Below are positions 1 to 5,740 of a stretch of DNA of 22,252 nucleotides, piece by piece (the first letter of the stretch is position 1; each line of letters begins with the position of its first letter). The position numbers were made by a program, and so were the translations under genes. The notes beneath the pieces were generated by a model, which was not told where the DNA came from, ran no database searches, and saw nothing but the letters and a program-made list of their open reading frames with translations. The stretch is taken from IMG/VR virus record IMGVR_UViG_3300034374_007683, positions 1 through 22,252 of that record; one strand, 5' to 3'. This DNA comes from a virus.

Positions 1-2
1 CT

Positions 3-770
3 TCGCCAACTACCGTCGCCGTTTCCTCGACCACCTCGACGACAACGTCTTTAGTTCCAGCCCCGATTCAAGCGCCGCTGATCCCGGCCCCAAGTAGTCA
101 AACAGCACCACCGTCGACAGCACCGCTAGAAACGGTCCCGACGACCACCGTTCCGCCGACGACCACGCTGCCGCCGACGACTACAACCTCCAGCCCGCCA
201 CCGTCGACTACAACCGTCGCGCCGACAACAACGACCATCACGGCCACCAGCACGATTCCAAGCACGACGTCCCTGTTGCCCGCCACGACCACAACAGCGT
301 CGCCGGCCACCACGATGCCGACAACCACGGTTCGCGTCTCTACGACGAATCTAGAGCCCTCTCCGACGACCACGGTGAAGCCGCCGCCGGCTACTGACGC
401 GCCTCGGCTTGCTCCGGCACAGATTGAAGCGATCGCTGACCCTGAAGTGCGGGAGGCGGTCGCTCAGATTGTCGCCGACCCGGAAGACGTCACACTCGAA
501 GAGGCCCGCTCCATCTTCAGCGCGATTGACACACTCGAAGAGGACACTCTCGCTGTTCTTGTAGAAGCGCTTTCTGAGGCTGCTCCGGAAGTGAAAGCAG
601 AGTTCGAGAGTGAGGTAAATGTTTATGACGGCGCCTTCGACCAGTACGTCCCGGCAGGCTCCAACGTGACGGTCGCCCAACGCCGTACCATCATCGTTGT
701 GACGGCGGCGACGGCCTCACCGTTGTCACCGCTCGCGCCTGCATCCGTCCGACGCCGAAAGAGTCCGTAA
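3..770 (+). CDS. Thr/Pro-rich surface or tail-associated protein, C-terminal part (5' end cut by window)
   Basis: The frame is open from base 3 to the stop at 768-770, so only the C-terminal 255 residues are present. Roughly the first 130 residues are a low-complexity Thr/Pro/Ser linker (repeated TTT, PPTTT, STTT). A compact acidic domain follows (about residues 135-230: PEVREAVAQIVADPEDV, LEEARSIFSAID, VLVEALSEAAPEVKAEF, and VNVYDGAFDQYVPAGS then QRRTIIVVTA). The end is weakly hydrophobic and then basic (VRRRKSP). I recall similar domains at the C-termini of secreted proteins of Acidimicrobiia, which would make this a host-derived surface or wall-binding module; that is memory, not a search. 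Its place just before the membrane-protein cassette suits a late tail-fibre, lysin or virion surface protein. The catalytic or structural part, if any, lies upstream of the window. Confidence 0.75.
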   Translation, partial: SPTTVAVSSTTSTTTSLVPAPIQAPLIPAPSSQTAPPSTAPLETVPTTTVPPTTTLPPTTTTSSPPPSTTTVAPTTTTITATSTIPSTTSLLPATTTTASPATTMPTTTVRVSTTNLEPSPTTTVKPPPATDAPRLAPAQIEAIADPEVREAVAQIVADPEDVTLEEARSIFSAIDTLEEDTLAVLVEALSEAAPEVKAEFESEVNVYDGAFDQYVPAGSNVTVAQRRTIIVVTAATASPLSPLAPASVRRRKSP

Positions 771-771
771 C

Positions 772-936
772 GTGAAAATAGTCCGGTATGTAACCGAACA
801 GGCGTGGACGCTTGCCGGCACCGGGCTCGTGCTCATCACCCTCAGCGGCTCAACCCGTACAATCGGCATATGGCTTTCCGTGATCGCGACGCTGCTCCAC
901 TTCGTTTCGTATCTGCTTCCCGAGGAATCCGACTGA
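772..936 (+). CDS. Small two-helix membrane protein, probable lysis-cassette member
   Basis: A 54-residue protein starting at GTG 772, one base after the preceding stop, and ending in a TGA that overlaps the next ATG. It begins MKIVRYVTEQAWTLAG. Two hydrophobic stretches (about residues 11-27 and 30-49) are separated by a short GSTRT turn, and the tail is acidic (PEESD). This is the topology of a small phage holin or holin accessory. The tight coupling to two further membrane-protein genes supports a role in lysis. I cannot assign a family. The gene is short, and the argument rests on the abutting stop/start pattern and the clean hydrophobic segments. Confidence 0.6.
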   Translation: MKIVRYVTEQAWTLAGTGLVLITLSGSTRTIGIWLSVIATLLHFVSYLLPEESD

Positions 937-1175
937 TGTTCAAGAATGTTGTGCTCCGCATCTTTGCCGTGTTCGCCTATTCCGCGATGGCGATTATTGG
1001 CGGAGCGTCGATGTTGGGTGACATCCCCGTTTGGAAGGCGGCGGTCCTCGCCGGCATTTCAGCGACCGCGCAAGTGATGGAACGGCTCGCTCGCGCCTTC
1101 GCGGACGACGGGCACCTCGACGTCGACGAAATAAACGAGGCCTTCACCGGTCACCGAATCGACAGCGCCGAGTGA
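936..1175 (+). CDS. Holin-like membrane protein (79 aa)
   Basis: ATG 936 overlaps the upstream stop (TGATG), which is why I chose it over in-frame starts further upstream inside the previous gene. Residues 5-27 and 32-50 are hydrophobic and may form two membrane helices. They are followed by an amphipathic segment and an acidic tail, DDGHLDVDEINEAF. A helical hairpin followed by a short charged tail resembles r1t-type holins of actinophages, but no motif here is decisive. The D/E-rich tail looks like half an EF-hand and may only be a charged C-terminal anchor. With its neighbours it forms a three-gene membrane-protein set of the kind found in actinophage lysis cassettes. The endolysin itself is not in the window. 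Confidence 0.6.
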   Translation: MFKNVVLRIFAVFAYSAMAIIGGASMLGDIPVWKAAVLAGISATAQVMERLARAFADDGHLDVDEINEAFTGHRIDSAE

Positions 1176-1176
1176 C

Positions 1177-1419
1177 ATGGAAGCCGTCATTGTCCCGATC
1201 GTTGTCGCCGTAATCGGCGGGCCGATCATGTGGCTTCTAAGACGGCTCGAACGTGCGAACACGAGTCAGCACGACGCGAACATGCAAGAACTGACACGGG
1301 TCGCCCGGTCGGTGGAACGGGTCGACGAAAAGATGGATCGGCTCGACCAGCGAATAGACGCTCACCTTGAATGGCACGTTGATAATGACTGGCGTAGGCG
1401 AACTAGCCGAGGCGCTTGA
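1177..1419 (+). CDS. Membrane-anchored coiled-coil protein, holin-like
   Basis: An 80-residue protein starting one base after the preceding stop. Residues 3-20 (VIVPIVVAVIGGPIMWLL) form a single N-terminal membrane helix followed by a basic RRLER stop-transfer. Residues 28-68 are a heptad-like helix (MQELTRVARSVERVDEKMDRLDQRIDAHLEWH). One membrane anchor with a soluble coiled coil is typical of small actinophage lysis-region proteins such as the DUF2746 type. A holin, antiholin or spanin-like accessory role is inferred from position and topology. The next gene begins inside this one in another frame. Confidence 0.6.
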   Translation: MEAVIVPIVVAVIGGPIMWLLRRLERANTSQHDANMQELTRVARSVERVDEKMDRLDQRIDAHLEWHVDNDWRRRTSRGA

Positions 1420-1585
1420 CAGTTGCGCCGATTGCAAGGTGCTTTGGTCACCTGAACATTCCGACGTCTGTTGGATATGCGGCCGGCCGCCGTCCGCGCT
1501 GACGGAGCGCCGCACCGCCGAAGAAGAGGCGAACGACATTCTCCGAAAACTCCGCCGAATAAATACCCGAAGAAATCTTCGATAA
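1385..1585 (+). CDS. Small zinc-ribbon protein
   Basis: A 66-residue protein with four cysteines in two pairs: C14-x2-C17 and C29-x2-C32, the second within CWICGRP. This is a zinc ribbon or knuckle of about 20 residues. A charged helix (ERRTAEEEANDILRKLRRI) and a basic tail follow. I prefer the ATG at 1385; an in-frame ATG at 1367 would add six residues, and neither has a clear ribosome-binding site. The gene overlaps the end of the coiled-coil membrane protein. Its 3' end contains the perfect dyad CGAAGA-aa-TCTTCG (1568-1581), directly upstream of the promoter at 1590. Function unknown; it may bind nucleic acid or protein. Confidence 0.55.
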   Translation: MTGVGELAEALDSCADCKVLWSPEHSDVCWICGRPPSALTERRTAEEEANDILRKLRRINTRRNLR

Positions 1586-1589
1586 GGGG

Positions 1590-1618
1590 TTGACAGCGGG
1601 CAAACTATCCGGCATACT
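1590..1618 (+). promoter_or_regulatory. Leaderless SigA-type promoter, copy 1 of the repeated cassette
   Basis: TTGACA (1590-1595), a 17-bp spacer, then CATACT (1613-1618). The ATG at 1626 begins after only seven more bases, so the expected transcription start falls on or next to the A of ATG. No Shine-Dalgarno site lies between promoter and start. The upstream context AAGGGG matches the GGGG that precedes the -35 box in three other copies. Confidence 0.85.
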
Positions 1619-1625
1619 TGGAGAC

Positions 1626-1994
1626 ATGACCACCACACACAGCACCACACCCGCCCGCTACACCGACGCCGAAGCCGTCGCCATCGCCCGCACCATCACC
1701 GAGCAAATCGGCCGGATGAACGTGCTCGCGATCTCCGGCGGCAAGATGTCCTACGCCCACGACGACGAAGGCGTCGAACTGGTCCTCCCCTGCGGCTACG
1801 GCTACGAGGTCCGGATCAAGTACGTCGCCGGCCGCGACACCTACAACGTGATCCGCGGCTACCGGCGCGGCCTCTCCTACTGGATCAAGGGCCAAATGAC
1901 CGACATCTACGACACCGAGGTCGGCGAAGTCGCCTACCGCGCCGGGATGTTCCGCGACGACTGGACGACCGACGGCGCCACCAAGGTCTGCTGA
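1626..1994 (+). CDS. Leaderless early protein of unknown function (122 aa)
   Basis: The ATG at 1626 is fixed by the promoter, whose -10 box ends seven bases upstream. The N-terminus MTTTHSTTPARYTDAE shares the Thr-rich opening of the other promoter-cassette genes. The rest is soluble and mixed alpha/beta: a helix around EAVAIARTITEQIGR, then strands around VLAISGGKMSY, GVELVLPCGYGYEVRIKYVAGRDTYNVIRGYRRG. It is rich in Tyr and Gly and has no catalytic motif I recognise. It is the first gene of the early block and is followed by a strong hairpin (2000-2042) before recT. Early host-takeover or regulatory functions are typical for such positions, but nothing here shows one. Confidence 0.75.
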   Translation: MTTTHSTTPARYTDAEAVAIARTITEQIGRMNVLAISGGKMSYAHDDEGVELVLPCGYGYEVRIKYVAGRDTYNVIRGYRRGLSYWIKGQMTDIYDTEVGEVAYRAGMFRDDWTTDGATKVC

Positions 1995-1999
1995 GATCG

Positions 2000-2042
2000 C
2001 CGACCGGGCCGGCCCACCCCACCCCCTGACCGGCCCGGTCGG
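2000..2042 (+). terminator. Perfect 13-bp stem hairpin before the recT-like gene
   Basis: CCGACCGGGCCGG (2000-2012) pairs perfectly with CCGGCCCGGTCGG (2030-2042) around a 17-base loop. No T-tract follows. It sits just after a stop codon and just before the ribosome-binding site of the next gene. It may be a partial terminator, an RNA-processing or stability element, or a protein-binding dyad that tunes readthrough into the replication genes. Confidence 0.55.
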
Positions 2043-2062
2043 TTACACCACAAGGAGGAAAA

Positions 2063-2830
2063 GTGAACCTGCCCGTACCCGTCAGTAACGGTCTGACGTT
2101 CGACGACATCGTCCGCCAAGCGGAGATTCTCGCGTCAAGCCGCATCATCCCGCGCTCTTACCAAAAGGCGCCAACCGACATCATCGCCGCCGCCCTCGCC
2201 GGCCAAGGCTTCGGATGGGACGTTATGACGTCGCTCCGCAACTATCACGTTATCGAAGGCTCCGCGTCGCTCCGCCCGGAAGCGATGCTCGGCCTTGTAA
2301 GACGCGCCGGCCATTCCGTCGGCGTCGCAATCTCACCGGACGAAGAGGGACACGGCCGCACCGCGTTCGCTCACGGAGAACGGGCCGACACCGGAGACCA
2401 CCACACCGCCAGATTCAGCGAAGCGGACGCCCGCAAGGCGGGTCTCGCCGGCAAAAAGAACTGGCAACAGTATCTCGATTCCATGCTCACTTGGCGAGCG
2501 GTCTCCCAACTCTGCCGCGTCCTCTTCCCTGACGTCGTGCTCGGAGCCGGCTACGTTCCCGAAGAGATCGGCGCCGACGTCGACTCCACCGGCACACCGA
2601 ACGAGCCGGACCCGTTCGAAGAGCAGACCGTGCCCGTCGCCGAAGCGAAGAGGCGAGTCCTCGAAGCGTGGAACGGTGACAAGCAGGCCGCCCGCGACTG
2701 GTGGCAAACATTCGTCGGAGACCAGCCGATCACCGAACCGGAACTCGACAAACTGCTGTTCTCGCTCTCAGAAGCGTTGCAAGGTGTCGGACTCGACGAC
2801 GACGACACCGAAGCCGATTCTCCCGTGTAG
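2063..2830 (+). CDS. recT: RecT-like single-strand annealing protein
   Basis: A 255-residue protein beginning at GTG 2063 behind a strong AAGGAGG site. It shows the RecT/Bet-type core of actinophages: residues 35-70 (KAPTDIIAAALAGQGFGWDVMTSL then YHVIEGSASLRPEAM), RRAGH at 80-84, and the FSEADARKAGLAGKKNW segment followed by MLTWRAVSQLCRVLFPDV (about 118-158). These proteins anneal complementary single strands in phage recombination and replication. The acidic tail (DDDDTEADSPV) is typical of DNA-binding phage proteins. No RecE or Cas4-like exonuclease gene sits next to it; the nearest nucleases are the HNH and RusA-like genes downstream. The fold call rests on motif recognition. Confidence 0.85.
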   Translation: MNLPVPVSNGLTFDDIVRQAEILASSRIIPRSYQKAPTDIIAAALAGQGFGWDVMTSLRNYHVIEGSASLRPEAMLGLVRRAGHSVGVAISPDEEGHGRTAFAHGERADTGDHHTARFSEADARKAGLAGKKNWQQYLDSMLTWRAVSQLCRVLFPDVVLGAGYVPEEIGADVDSTGTPNEPDPFEEQTVPVAEAKRRVLEAWNGDKQAARDWWQTFVGDQPITEPELDKLLFSLSEALQGVGLDDDDTEADSPV

Positions 2831-2836
2831 GCTCAC

Positions 2837-2872
2837 GGGCCGGGCCGGCAGCCCGCACCACCGACCCGGCCC
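2837..2872 (+). terminator. 8-bp GC hairpin between the recT-like and replication genes
   Basis: GGGCCGGG (2837-2844) pairs with CCCGGCCC (2865-2872) across a 20-base loop, seven bases after the recT-like stop. There is no T-tract. Its position after a stop and before a CCACCAC-AAG-type leader parallels the hairpin at 2000-2042, so the two may be related processing or attenuation elements. Confidence 0.4.
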
Positions 2873-2941
2873 ACCACCACCACAAGAGGAACCGTGGCAA
2901 TCGCAAAGTATCACGGCCTCCGACCACCACGAAGGAGGAAC

Positions 2942-3769
2942 ATGGCAGACCACTACGTCTCCGACACCGGCCCGTTCGCGCTCATCCCCGAATGGGTGAT
3001 CAGACTTCCCGTAAGCCACGGCTCATTTCGCCTCTACGCCACGATCGCCCGCTTCGCGGACTACGACACCGGGCACGCCTTCCCGTCACGGCAGACGCTC
3101 GCCGGCCGCCTCGACGTCTCAACAGACACGGTCGACCGATGGCTCCGCGAACTGGAGAAGGCGGGCGCCCTCGAAATCACCCGCCGCAAGGATGGCTCCG
3201 TCAATCAGACGAACCTGTACCGGATCATTCGCGTCTCCCCGACCGCCGAGGGTGGCCGCAACGGTACGGCTACCCCTCCCCGCAAGGATGCGGCTACCGG
3301 TGGCCGCAAGGATGCGGCCCAAACGAAAACCAGTATTGACCGATACTCCCCGAAAGACATCGTTGACATCTTCCAAGCGTGGCTCGACTCCACCGGACGC
3401 GACGAGAATCGGACACGGCTCGACGACAAACGGAAAGCGATCATCAAAAAGGCGCTCGCCCTGTACCCGGCCGCCGACCTTGTGGACGCCGTCCAAGGGT
3501 GGAAGCAGTCAGCGTTCCACCGCGGAGAAAACCAGCACGGCAAAACTTACAACGATCTCGGCCTGCTGCTCCGTGACGCCGAACACATCGAACGCTTCCG
3601 AGACCTGCAACGCTCCGCCAGCCGACGCGGCAGCAAGCGGACCGCCCGACCCTACGACTTCGTCCGACCGAAACCGTGCGGCAAATGTGAAGATGGCTGG
3701 ATGACCGAACACGACGAACGTGGCCGACCCGCCTCCCGACTTTGCGACTGCCAGAAGCAGCCGGCATGA
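2942..3769 (+). CDS. Winged-helix replication initiation/helicase-loader-like protein
   Basis: 275 residues from ATG 2942, chosen for its AAGGAGG site. An in-frame GTG at 2894 with its own AAGAGG site would add 16 residues. Residues 10-95 form a helix-turn-helix/winged domain (FPSRQTLAGRLDVSTDTV then DRWLRELEKAGALEI), the layout of phage O-type initiators. Residues 100-130 are a repetitive linker. Residues 135-222 form a helical domain (VDAVQGWKQSAFHRGENQ then KTYNDLGLLLRDAEHIERF) seen in actinophage replication proteins. The C-terminus has a zinc ribbon (C246, C249, C268, C270). Likely role: origin binding and helicase loading. The linker DNA carries iteron-like repeats. The stop overlaps the next start (ATGA). 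Confidence 0.75.
   Translation: MADHYVSDTGPFALIPEWVIRLPVSHGSFRLYATIARFADYDTGHAFPSRQTLAGRLDVSTDTVDRWLRELEKAGALEITRRKDGSVNQTNLYRIIRVSPTAEGGRNGTATPPRKDAATGGRKDAAQTKTSIDRYSPKDIVDIFQAWLDSTGRDENRTRLDDKRKAIIKKALALYPAADLVDAVQGWKQSAFHRGENQHGKTYNDLGLLLRDAEHIERFRDLQRSASRRGSKRTARPYDFVRPKPCGKCEDGWMTEHDERGRPASRLCDCQKQPA
3251..3347 (+). other. Candidate replication origin: iteron-like repeats inside the replication gene
   Basis: Three consecutive 24-bp units (3251-3274, 3275-3298, 3299-3322) encode the linker repeats GGRNGTAT, PPRKDAAT and GGRKDAAQ. The second and third units contain an internal dyad, CCGCA-AGGA-TGCGG; the first is degenerate. A partial extra copy (GCCGCAAGGATGGCT) lies at 3183-3197. Ten bases after the array is another dyad, AGTAT-N6-ATACT (3332-3347). 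In lambda the origin iterons lie in the equivalent place inside gene O. The origin role is inferred; a repetitive protein linker alone could explain the DNA repeats. Confidence 0.35.
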
Positions 3770-4131
3770 AGCGGACACCGCTCCAACGTAAAACACCATT
3801 ACAACGAGGCAACAGCACGCTTCGCCGCACTCCGCTCGCCAAGCAGTCAGCGAAACGAAAGACGGAACAGGCCGCCCGCCGCAAACTGGTGACCCGACTC
3901 CTTCACGAACGGCCACGCTGCCAAGCGGGTCCGCTCATCATCACCGAACAGCCCGGCTTCCGGTGCGGCGGCTGGAGCGTCGACATTCACGAACCGCTCA
4001 CCCGCGCCAGAGGCGGCTCCATTCTCGACGAAGATAACGCGATCGCGCTCTGCCGTCTCTGCCACGACTGGATTCACGAACACCCGGAACCGGCAACCCG
4101 TCTCGGACTCTTACAACACTCGTGGACATGA
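3766..4131 (+). CDS. HNH-family endonuclease-like protein
   Basis: 121 residues; the ATGA overlap with the upstream stop fixes the start. The N-terminal 40 residues are very basic with repeats of RTPL/KTPL, as in many phage HNH and NinG-like nucleases. The core (about 50-107) has C52, C67, then DIHEPLTRARGGSILDEDNA with H75 as the candidate first HNH histidine, then C96-x2-C99-H100 and H104. These are the Asn/His metal-site and zinc positions of a ββα-metal fold. Probable role: DNA nicking or cleavage in recombination or packaging. It is translationally coupled to the replication protein and to the RusA-like gene, which suggests a recombination/replication operon. An NHEJ-type or homing role is unlikely given the small size and operon position. 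Confidence 0.75.
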   Translation: MKRTPLQRKTPLQRGNSTLRRTPLAKQSAKRKTEQAARRKLVTRLLHERPRCQAGPLIITEQPGFRCGGWSVDIHEPLTRARGGSILDEDNAIALCRLCHDWIHEHPEPATRLGLLQHSWT

Positions 4132-4493
4132 ACGAGCATTGGATCATCACCGACCGGACGAAGCCGTGGACCGCGAACGCTGAACGTCGCTGGCATTATC
4201 AGAAGCGGGCCGCGATGGTGTCCGACGCCCGGCAACGATTCTTCTACCTTGCGAAGCAGGCGAAAGTTCCGACGCTCACCGCCTGCATAATCACCGCGGT
4301 TCCGTGCTCGAAGAACCGGCGGTCGCTCGCCGACGTCGCCGCTTGCTATCCGACCGTGAAGGCGGCAATCGACGGGATTGTGGACGCCGGCGTCATCCCG
4401 GACGACGACCCGGAACACTTGCAGGCGGTCACGTTTCTGCCGACCGAGATCGCCGGCTTCGACGGGCTCCGAATCCACATTCTCGCCCTCTAA
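4128..4493 (+). CDS. rusA: RusA-like Holliday-junction resolvase
   Basis: 121 residues with an ATGA overlap to the HNH gene. The N-terminal part resembles actinophage RusA proteins (PWTANAERRWHYQKRAAM). The signature segment is at residues 66-94, SLADVAACYPTVKAAIDGIV then DAGVIPDDD. D69, D82 and the later aspartates are in the places expected for the metal-binding acidic residues, and K78 aligns with the conserved lysine. RusA dimers resolve Holliday junctions made during phage recombination and clear branches before packaging. A strand (AVTFLP) and a C-terminal IHILAL strand complete the fold. The stop codon lies only 31 bases before the next promoter, inside its A-rich upstream region. Confidence 0.8.
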   Translation: MNEHWIITDRTKPWTANAERRWHYQKRAAMVSDARQRFFYLAKQAKVPTLTACIITAVPCSKNRRSLADVAACYPTVKAAIDGIVDAGVIPDDDPEHLQAVTFLPTEIAGFDGLRIHILAL

Positions 4494-4523
4494 AAAATAT
4501 CCGAAAAAATCCCGAATATGGGG

Positions 4524-4552
4524 TTGACATCCCGAAACCTATCCGGCATACT
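4524..4552 (+). promoter_or_regulatory. Leaderless SigA-type promoter, copy 2
   Basis: TTGACA (4524-4529), a 17-bp spacer ending TATCCGG, CATACT (4547-4552), then seven bases (TAGAGAC) to ATG 4560. The upstream flank TCCGAAAAAATCCCGAATAT plus GGGG is almost identical to that of copy 4, and its A-tract could act as an UP element. Confidence 0.87.
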
Positions 4553-4559
4553 TAGAGAC

Positions 4560-4769
4560 ATGACCACCACACAGACCACCACCAAGCACTACTCCGACGC
4601 CGACCTCGCCAAGATGGTCGACAAGTACCACGCCGACCATCGGCTCTACGCCGACAGCCGAGTGGGAGACGCCCGCGGAGAACGCGCCTACGCCCGCATA
4701 GAGAAGATGTGCGCCGACCTCGAACTCGCCGGACAGATGGGCGACTTCCTCGCGCTGCTCCGCGACTGA
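4560..4769 (+). CDS. Leaderless small acidic helical protein (69 aa)
   Basis: The start at ATG 4560 is set by the promoter seven bases upstream; there is no ribosome-binding site. The protein opens MTTTQTTTKHYSDADLAKMV and is mainly helical and charged (DKYHADHRLYADSRVGDARG, ERAYARIEKMCADLELAGQM, FLALLRD). It has no membrane segment and one cysteine. No family recognised. It is the first gene of a run of small early genes (4560-5959), a setting where phages keep anti-host and regulatory proteins, but nothing in this sequence shows a specific function. Confidence 0.7.
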   Translation: MTTTQTTTKHYSDADLAKMVDKYHADHRLYADSRVGDARGERAYARIEKMCADLELAGQMGDFLALLRD

Positions 4770-4798
4770 GACCGACCACCACCGAAGGGACCACCACA

Positions 4799-4969
4799 AT
4801 GACCACCACCGAAAACATCCGAGACCGAATCAGCGCCGAGTGCGTCCGAGGCGAAGTCGGAACCTACGACGTCATGGTCGACGGCGAAGTCGCCGTGACC
4901 GTCACCGGCGCCGCTAACCTCGCCGCGGTCCTCCGCCGCGTCCGCGACGAACTGATCCGGGCGGCCTGA
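4799..4969 (+). CDS. Small hypothetical early protein (56 aa)
   Basis: Begins at ATG 4799 after CGAAGGGACCACCACA, a variant of the phage's start-associated motif. The first residues MTTTENIRDRISAE repeat the Thr-rich opening of the promoter-cassette genes although this gene has a leader. The core is a short beta hairpin (GTYDVMVDGEVAVTVTGA) followed by a basic helix (NLAAVLRRVRDELIRAA). This strand-then-helix pattern resembles several other small proteins here (15392-15610, 5741-5959). Unknown function; it lies in a probable operon with the genes on either side. Confidence 0.6.
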   Translation: MTTTENIRDRISAECVRGEVGTYDVMVDGEVAVTVTGAANLAAVLRRVRDELIRAA

Positions 4970-4970
4970 C

Positions 4971-5216
4971 ATGAGCGTCCGGTTCAAATCTCACGCACAG
5001 ATTCAGCACTACCGCGACCAAATGGTCGAGTTCCAACCGGAACACCTGCTCTGCGAAGAGTGCTGGGAACTCGCTTCCTCCGCCTACGCCGAGGCGCTCT
5101 GCTTCGGCGGCGCCGCCCAAGTCAACTTTCAGCGCGTGCAAATCCGGGAAGGCGAGTCTCACCCAATCGGCGAGAAGCACGGAATGTTCGCCACCATCAC
5201 CAAAAGGAAGGACTGA
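4971..5216 (+). CDS. Small Cys-containing hypothetical protein (81 aa)
   Basis: ATG 4971 follows the previous stop by one base. The sequence has one CEEC pair (around residues 28-31, within EHLLCEECWELASSAY) and a single later cysteine, so it could bind a metal only as part of a dimer or with histidines (H8, H13, H25). An amphipathic helix and a strand-rich C-terminal half (QVNFQRVQIREGESHPIGEK) follow. It ends in a basic tail (TKRKD) that overlaps the ribosome-binding site of the next gene. No family recognised. Confidence 0.55.
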   Translation: MSVRFKSHAQIQHYRDQMVEFQPEHLLCEECWELASSAYAEALCFGGAAQVNFQRVQIREGESHPIGEKHGMFATITKRKD

Positions 5217-5217
5217 C

Positions 5218-5499
5218 ATGAATCACACAATCGTCATCGGCAACGAGTCCGTCATCGTCGACGAGCAGTACCGAACAATGCAAATCGACTACTTGCCGGC
5301 AGGCGCCCACTCCCGCGGCCTCCGTTGGGAGTTCGCGACCAGCAAGCACGGCGCCATGCGAATCCGCCGCCTCTACCGGGCCGCCCGCAAGGGTGGCCTG
5401 AGCATGGCGGTCGCAAGATGGGACATTTACGCGCTACTCAACGGCTCAATCTACGCCTCGGTACGGAAGCCGATGAGCGGCGTTCAGACAGAGCGATGA
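5218..5499 (+). CDS. Small hypothetical protein (93 aa)
   Basis: The start is ATG 5218, one base after the preceding stop, with an AAGGAAGGA site inside the end of the previous gene. It begins with a beta hairpin (HTIVIGNESVIVDEQYRTMQ) and continues with a basic helical region (RIRRLYRAARKGGLSMAVAR). The C-terminal part (WDIYALLNGSIYASVRKP) is probably a strand and turn. The net charge is positive, so RNA or DNA binding is possible. It overlaps the following gene by four bases (ATGA), which points to coupled translation. No recognised family. Confidence 0.55.
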   Translation: MNHTIVIGNESVIVDEQYRTMQIDYLPAGAHSRGLRWEFATSKHGAMRIRRLYRAARKGGLSMAVARWDIYALLNGSIYASVRKPMSGVQTER

Positions 5500-5702
5500 G
5501 GCCCGCAATCGGCGACAACGTGGTTCTGCGCTACTCGCCGGCCGGCGACACGGAACCGGTCACCATCCGCGGCAAGTTGGTGCGAGTCGAGAACGAGAAG
5601 AATCTCGGAATCCGCACCTCCGCCAAAAAGATTCGGTGGGTTCGCGCCGAATGGGTGCTCGACTGGCATCCGGCCGACGACAACGGGCAACACAGCCGAT
5701 AG
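5496..5702 (+). CDS. Small beta-rich hypothetical protein (68 aa)
   Basis: The ATGA overlap with the upstream stop sets the start at 5496. The sequence reads like a small SH3/KOW-type beta barrel: IGDNVVLRYSPAG, then EPVTIRGKLVRVENEKNLGI, then SAKKIRWVRAEWVLDWHPAD. Such barrels often bind nucleic acid or protein partners, but this is only a pattern match. It is the last gene before a leader containing repeated CCACCAC and an AAGGAG site. Confidence 0.55.
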   Translation: MRPAIGDNVVLRYSPAGDTEPVTIRGKLVRVENEKNLGIRTSAKKIRWVRAEWVLDWHPADDNGQHSR

Positions 5703-5740
5703 GCTTCCGCTACCACCACCGACCACCAACAAGGAGCAAC

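Noticed and set aside
98-373. Val/Gly-rich minus-strand frame over the Thr/Pro region
   Set aside because: It is just the complement of ACC/ACG/CCG-rich codons of the Thr/Pro linker.
1568-1581. CGAAGA-aa-TCTTCG dyad as a shared operator of the promoter cassette
   Set aside because: It occurs only at copy 1; the same position in the other three copies has no palindrome.
2828-2833. TAGGCT boxes at 2828 and 5700 as -10 elements
   Set aside because: Both are formed by a TAG stop codon followed by GCT, and no convincing -35 element lies 16-18 bp upstream.
3251-3322. Short tandem repeats as a CRISPR array
   Set aside because: The units are contiguous, have no spacers and are in frame within the replication gene; iterons or a protein linker explain them better.
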